Shown piece after piece: positions 29,380-32,500 of a stretch of DNA of 32,500 nt. Numbering within the stretch: the first letter of the stretch is position 1; every line of letters starts with the position of its first letter. The translations under genes and the position numbers were made by a program. The notes beneath the pieces are model-generated. The model saw only the letters and a list, made by a program, of their open reading frames with translations. It searched no databases and was not told where the DNA came from. The DNA lies in assembly GCA_030141605.1 (NCBI GenBank), contig JAQGDQ010000619.1, positions 1-32,500 on the forward strand, in the 5' to 3' direction. The stretch comes from Tubiluchus corallicola. Taxonomy: Eukaryota; Priapulida; Priapulimorpha; Priapulimorphida; Tubiluchidae.

Positions 29380-30213
29380 CTGAAATAAATGAAAAAGTAT
29401 TTTATGAAATTCGCAGGCACTTGTATTTATTTTGTCCGTTCAAGGCGTCTGGCACTCTGGATGACCTGATCACGAGAAAGCTCGGAATATGAAACATGTT
29501 TTATAATTATGTGCACTTCACATAATTTTTTTCACATCTAGCGGTTGTGTTTTCCCGATGTAAGTAAAACTGATGACGAAGTGCTTTTGTAGGTGTGGCA
29601 AATATACCATGTTGAGTTGAAATGCTGCTCTCTTGGACGCCTTGGACACTAATCTAATGCTCTGTCGTGATCACAATGGTATTGGCACTCACACCACAGT
29701 AATATTTGTACATAATCACAAGACATTTGGATGCACTCGTCATACGTATCTCATCTTCATTAACCTGTGTGGTGTAAACACTGGAAGTCCACGCCTCGCA
29801 CAGGTGCACTTTTGCACAAGACTCAGTGTATAATACGTTACTTTCCGCAAGTTCAGGGAATTTGCTGTGTGTTTGTCAACACTCAAGCATTAAATCAGGT
29901 GAACGAACAGCCACAAGTTGTAAAATCATTGTACACTGTGTAAACGAGTAAACATTAATAGGATGGTCGTCGCGTAGTGTTTAACGTTGATAACCTCCCG
30001 CCATGTTGTAGTAAAGTCTTTCTGATGTCAGCAGCAGCAGCAGCAGTTCTCTCAGCGTCAGATATAAGACTTGGCTAGATGAATCAGCGTGAAATTGGAT
30101 TGTCGCAGCAATCAATAACGTGAGATATGACATAACGGTGTGTCTGTTCAGCGCAGGGCTTCAAGCTTGTAAGAGCAGCAAGGGATCAAAGTTAACGAAC
30201 TTCTGAGACGTCT
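29380..30213 (-). other. Upstream region of the GT49 gene
   Basis: No coding exon recognised. Contains a CAG run (30031-30045) and the YY1-like site listed separately. Small + strand frames are not supported. Confidence 0.45.
29995..30007 (-). promoter_or_regulatory. YY1-like motif, possible GT49 promoter/first exon
   Basis: On the - strand, CAACATGGCGGGA matches the AANATGGCGG core common at metazoan transcription starts. It is about 0.6 kb upstream of the inferred acceptor and in the gene's orientation, so it could mark the first exon. A motif this short can occur by chance. Confidence 0.28.
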
Positions 30214-30781
30214 GCATCTCTTGCTACGTTAAGTCTCTTTTTATCGCTAGTTTAATACAAAAAGCTCTCAGAACTTTTGTTATGGGTTTATAAACGGTGA
30301 CAGTTAACTGTTGACTGTTAGTGACCTGGGTCTATTGCTACGTTAAGTCTGTTTTTATCGCTAGTTTAATACAAAAAGCTCTCAGAACTTTTGTTATGGG
30401 TTTATAAACGCTGACAGTTAACTGTTGACTGTTAGTGACCTGCGTCTCTTGCTACGTTAAGTCTGTTTTTATCGCTAGTTTAATACAAAAAGCTCTCAGA
30501 ACTTTTGTTATGGGTTTCTAAACGGTGACAGTTAACTGTTGACTGTTAGTGACCTGGGTCTATTGCTACGTTAAGTCTGTTTTTATCGCTAGTTTAATAC
30601 AAAAAAGCTCTCAGAACTTTTGTTATGGGTTTATAAACGGTGACAGTTAACTGTTGACTGTTAGTGACCTGCGTTTCTTGCTACGTTAAGTCTGTTTTTA
30701 TCGCTAGTTTAATACAAAAAGCTCTCAGAACTTTTGTTATGGGTTTCTAAACGCTGCCAGTTAACTGTTGACTGTTAGTGA
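30214..30781. repeat. 114-bp tandem repeat, about five copies, dimeric order
   Basis: TTGCTACGTTAAGTCTGTTT starts copies at 30221, 30335, 30449, 30563 and 30678. Junction sequences alternate GACCTGGGTCTA and GACCTGCGTYTC, so the array grew as 228-bp dimers. Each unit carries the perfect 12-bp palindrome ACAGTTAACTGT (changed to CCAGTTAACTGT in the last copy). Confidence 0.97.
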
Positions 30782-31149
30782 ATGCAGATTTTCTCGAACC
30801 GCTTATCTACGGAATTCTTCTGTTAGCTACTTCTTCACGCGCTTCAAGAATAATGTTAGCGTTCGTGTCATTAGGAAAATTTTGTTTTTATTTTGCTGAA
30901 CCTTTATGCTTATCTCTACCTTTCTGTTTGAGTGGTCACCGACCTTGCTTGGGGGGATTTGTATTAGAACAAAGTGGAAGAACGCGTGGCTTAAATTTGA
31001 TCAACATTTGTGTACTAACGTAGAACATTAAACCTCCTAGGTCACTTAAGCTAAAGCGCATGAGATTCAATCATTAGATACCGATTACTAATTTAAATTG
31101 AAGGTTTGCTACGCAGGTAAACAAATTATTGCTAACTTATTTTTTTTTG
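30782..31149. other. Unassigned sequence
   Basis: An 81-codon + strand frame (30778-31023) has hydrophobic stretches but no splice or domain support. Ends in a T-run just before the LINE fragment. Confidence 0.4.
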
Positions 31150-31510
31150 TTGTACGAGAGCTGCTAGCTTTATGAATCTCATAAAAAATTCAAAGAAAAT
31201 TTCAAACAAAGATCTATATGAAAAAATAAAAGAAGAATCTTGGCCAAGAAAAATAAAAAGATGCCGATTAAGATGGATTGGGCATATGCTTAGACTACTT
31301 GATGATATTCCAGTGAAGGTAGCTCTTCAACAAGCCATAGAACCAGCTAAAAAACCTGCAGGAGGACAAATGTTAACATATTTAGATTTTGCACAGAAAG
31401 ATTTAAACACTTCAGCATTGATCCTTAGAGATAAATCCACTTGGGGCATTGCAGCGTGTAGGGAGTCCTGGCATAGGGAAGTGAGCAGAATCATGTCACT
31501 GGACGTATGA
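31150..31510 (+). pseudogene. 5'-truncated RTE-like LINE, reverse-transcriptase C-terminus
   Basis: The frame reads SNKDLYEKIKEESWPRKIKR, then CRLRWIGHMLRLLDDIPVKV and so on, ending SWHREVSRIMSLDV and stop at 31508-31510. RxRLRWxGHxLR(L/M)xxDxxP is the well-known C-terminal block of non-LTR endonuclease/reverse-transcriptase proteins of the RTE type, and the ending tryptophan-rich part fits. Only about 115 residues remain, so the copy is 5'-truncated near 31150, as is usual for LINE insertions. The 3' end runs at once into GATGAT repeats. Confidence 0.85.
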
Positions 31511-31919
31511 TTCATTGGATGACGATGATGATGATGATGATGATGACCTGGCATAAGGAGGTGAACAGAATCATGTCCCTGGACGTGTGATTCATCGCAT
31601 GATGATGATGATCTTTTGTGAGAGATAAATGCACGTGGGGCATTGCAGCGAGTAGGGAGTCCTGGCATAGGGAGGTGAACAGAATCATGTCACTGGACAT
31701 ATGATTCATTGGATGATGATGATGATGATCTGGCATAGGGAGGTGAACAGAATCATGTCCCTGGACGTGTGATTCATTGGATGATGATGATGATGATCTG
31801 GCATAGGGAGGTGAACAGAATCATGTCCCTGGACGTGTGATTCATTGGATGATGATGATGATGATCTGGCATAGGGAGGTGAACAGAATCATGTCCCTGG
31901 ACGTATGATTCATTGGATA

Positions 31920-31951
<32 letters not shown>

Positions 31952-32284
31952 CTGGCACAGGGAGGTGAACAGAATCATGTCCCTGGACGTGTGATTCACT
32001 GGATGATGATGATGATGATCTGGCATAGGGAGGTGAACAGAATCATGTCCCTGGACGTATGGTTCATAGGATGATGATGATGATGATCTGGCACAGGGAG
32101 GTGAACAGAATCATGTCCCTGGACGTATGGTTCATTGGATGATGGATGATGATGATGATGATCTGGCACAGGGAGGTGAACAGAATCATGTCCCTGGCCG
32201 TATGGTTCATTGGATGATGATGATGATGATCTGGCACAGGGAGGTGAACAGAATCATGTCCCTGGACGTATGGTTCATTGGATA

Positions 32285-32316
<32 letters not shown>

Positions 32317-32500
32317 CTGGCACAGGGAGGTGAACAGAATCATGTCCCTGGACGTGTGATTCACTGGATGATGATGATGATGATGATCTGGCACAGGGAG
32401 GTGAACAGAATCATGTCCCTGGACGTATGGTTCATTGGATGATGATGATGATGATGATCTGGCATAGGGAGGTGAACAGAATCATGTCCCTGGACGTGTG
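31505..32500. repeat. Minisatellite derived from the LINE 3' end, plus (GAT)n
   Basis: About 13-14 units of roughly 67-80 bp: CTGGCAYAGGGAGGTGAACA, GAATCATGTCCCTGGACGTR and TGRTTCATTGGAT, followed by (GAT)4-10. The same sequence is the last 14 codons and tail of the LINE (HREVSRIMSLDV, stop, GATGAT), so the array arose by amplification of the element's end. One early unit (31620-31735) still carries a longer piece (GGGGCATTGCAGCGAGTAGG). The array continues past the window. Confidence 0.95.

Noticed and set aside
30778-31023. 81-codon hydrophobic frame
   Set aside because: Begins in the 114-bp array, lacks splice or domain support and shows no coding bias that could be judged by eye.
31327-31736. 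Histidine-run frames on the reverse strand
   Set aside because: They are the complement of the GAT repeats in the LINE-derived array.

Overview
The window is nuclear DNA from an animal, most likely an invertebrate with intron-rich genes and AT-rich, repeat-laden introns. Exons are short, GT-AG bounded and separated by kilobases of minisatellites, MITEs, LINE/SINE remnants and microsatellites. Nothing seen places the species more precisely; no bacterial operon, CRISPR array or viral gene was found.

Two host genes converge. On the + strand, seven small exons between 882 and 15899, all with agreeing splice phases, encode 307 consecutive residues of the second half of an ABCA-family lipid transporter. 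They cover the last membrane segments, the EDED-type linker, Walker A (GPNGAGKTT), the Q-loop (YCPQ) and the ABC signature (LSGGTKRK). An eighth candidate exon (8863-9000), acidic and serine-rich, would fit in frame between linker and NBD2. Exons for Walker B, the H-loop and the C-terminus were not found in the 9.3 kb before the next gene; the 5' part of the gene lies before base 1. On the - strand, three exons (29308-27638, 26568-26442, 25522-25239) give a complete 693-residue type II membrane glycosyltransferase of family GT49, closest by eye to beta-1,4-glucuronyltransferase 1 (B4GAT1) or a single-domain relative of LARGE.

Layout: 1-735 23-bp minisatellite; 882-1887 two ABCA exons; 1917-3915 18-bp and 43-bp arrays; 4578-5030 unknown dispersed repeat; 5424-7452 purine-rich, 86-bp and 73-bp repeats, a hAT MITE, and two ABCA exons; 7542-11609 MITE-like and Tigger-like sequence, a second hAT MITE, and an 18-bp-TIR MITE; 11787-15899 the NBD2 exons with a LINE remnant, a hAT MITE, a tRNA-derived SINE and TA-rich DNA between them; 15958-24835 gene-poor, with a further MITE, 172-bp, 140-bp and 36-bp tandem arrays, another MITE and a CA microsatellite; 25239-29379 the GT49 gene; 30214-30781 114-bp array; 31150-32500 the 3' end of an RTE-like LINE and a minisatellite grown out of that tail.

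The main points of interest are: the split ABCA gene, invisible as an ORF; its possible acidic cassette exon; hAT MITEs inserted 30-60 bp upstream of two of its exons; a MITE pair sharing a core but not termini; one MITE family present inverted in both genes; a satellite derived from the coding end of a LINE; and the density of minisatellites with higher-order structure.
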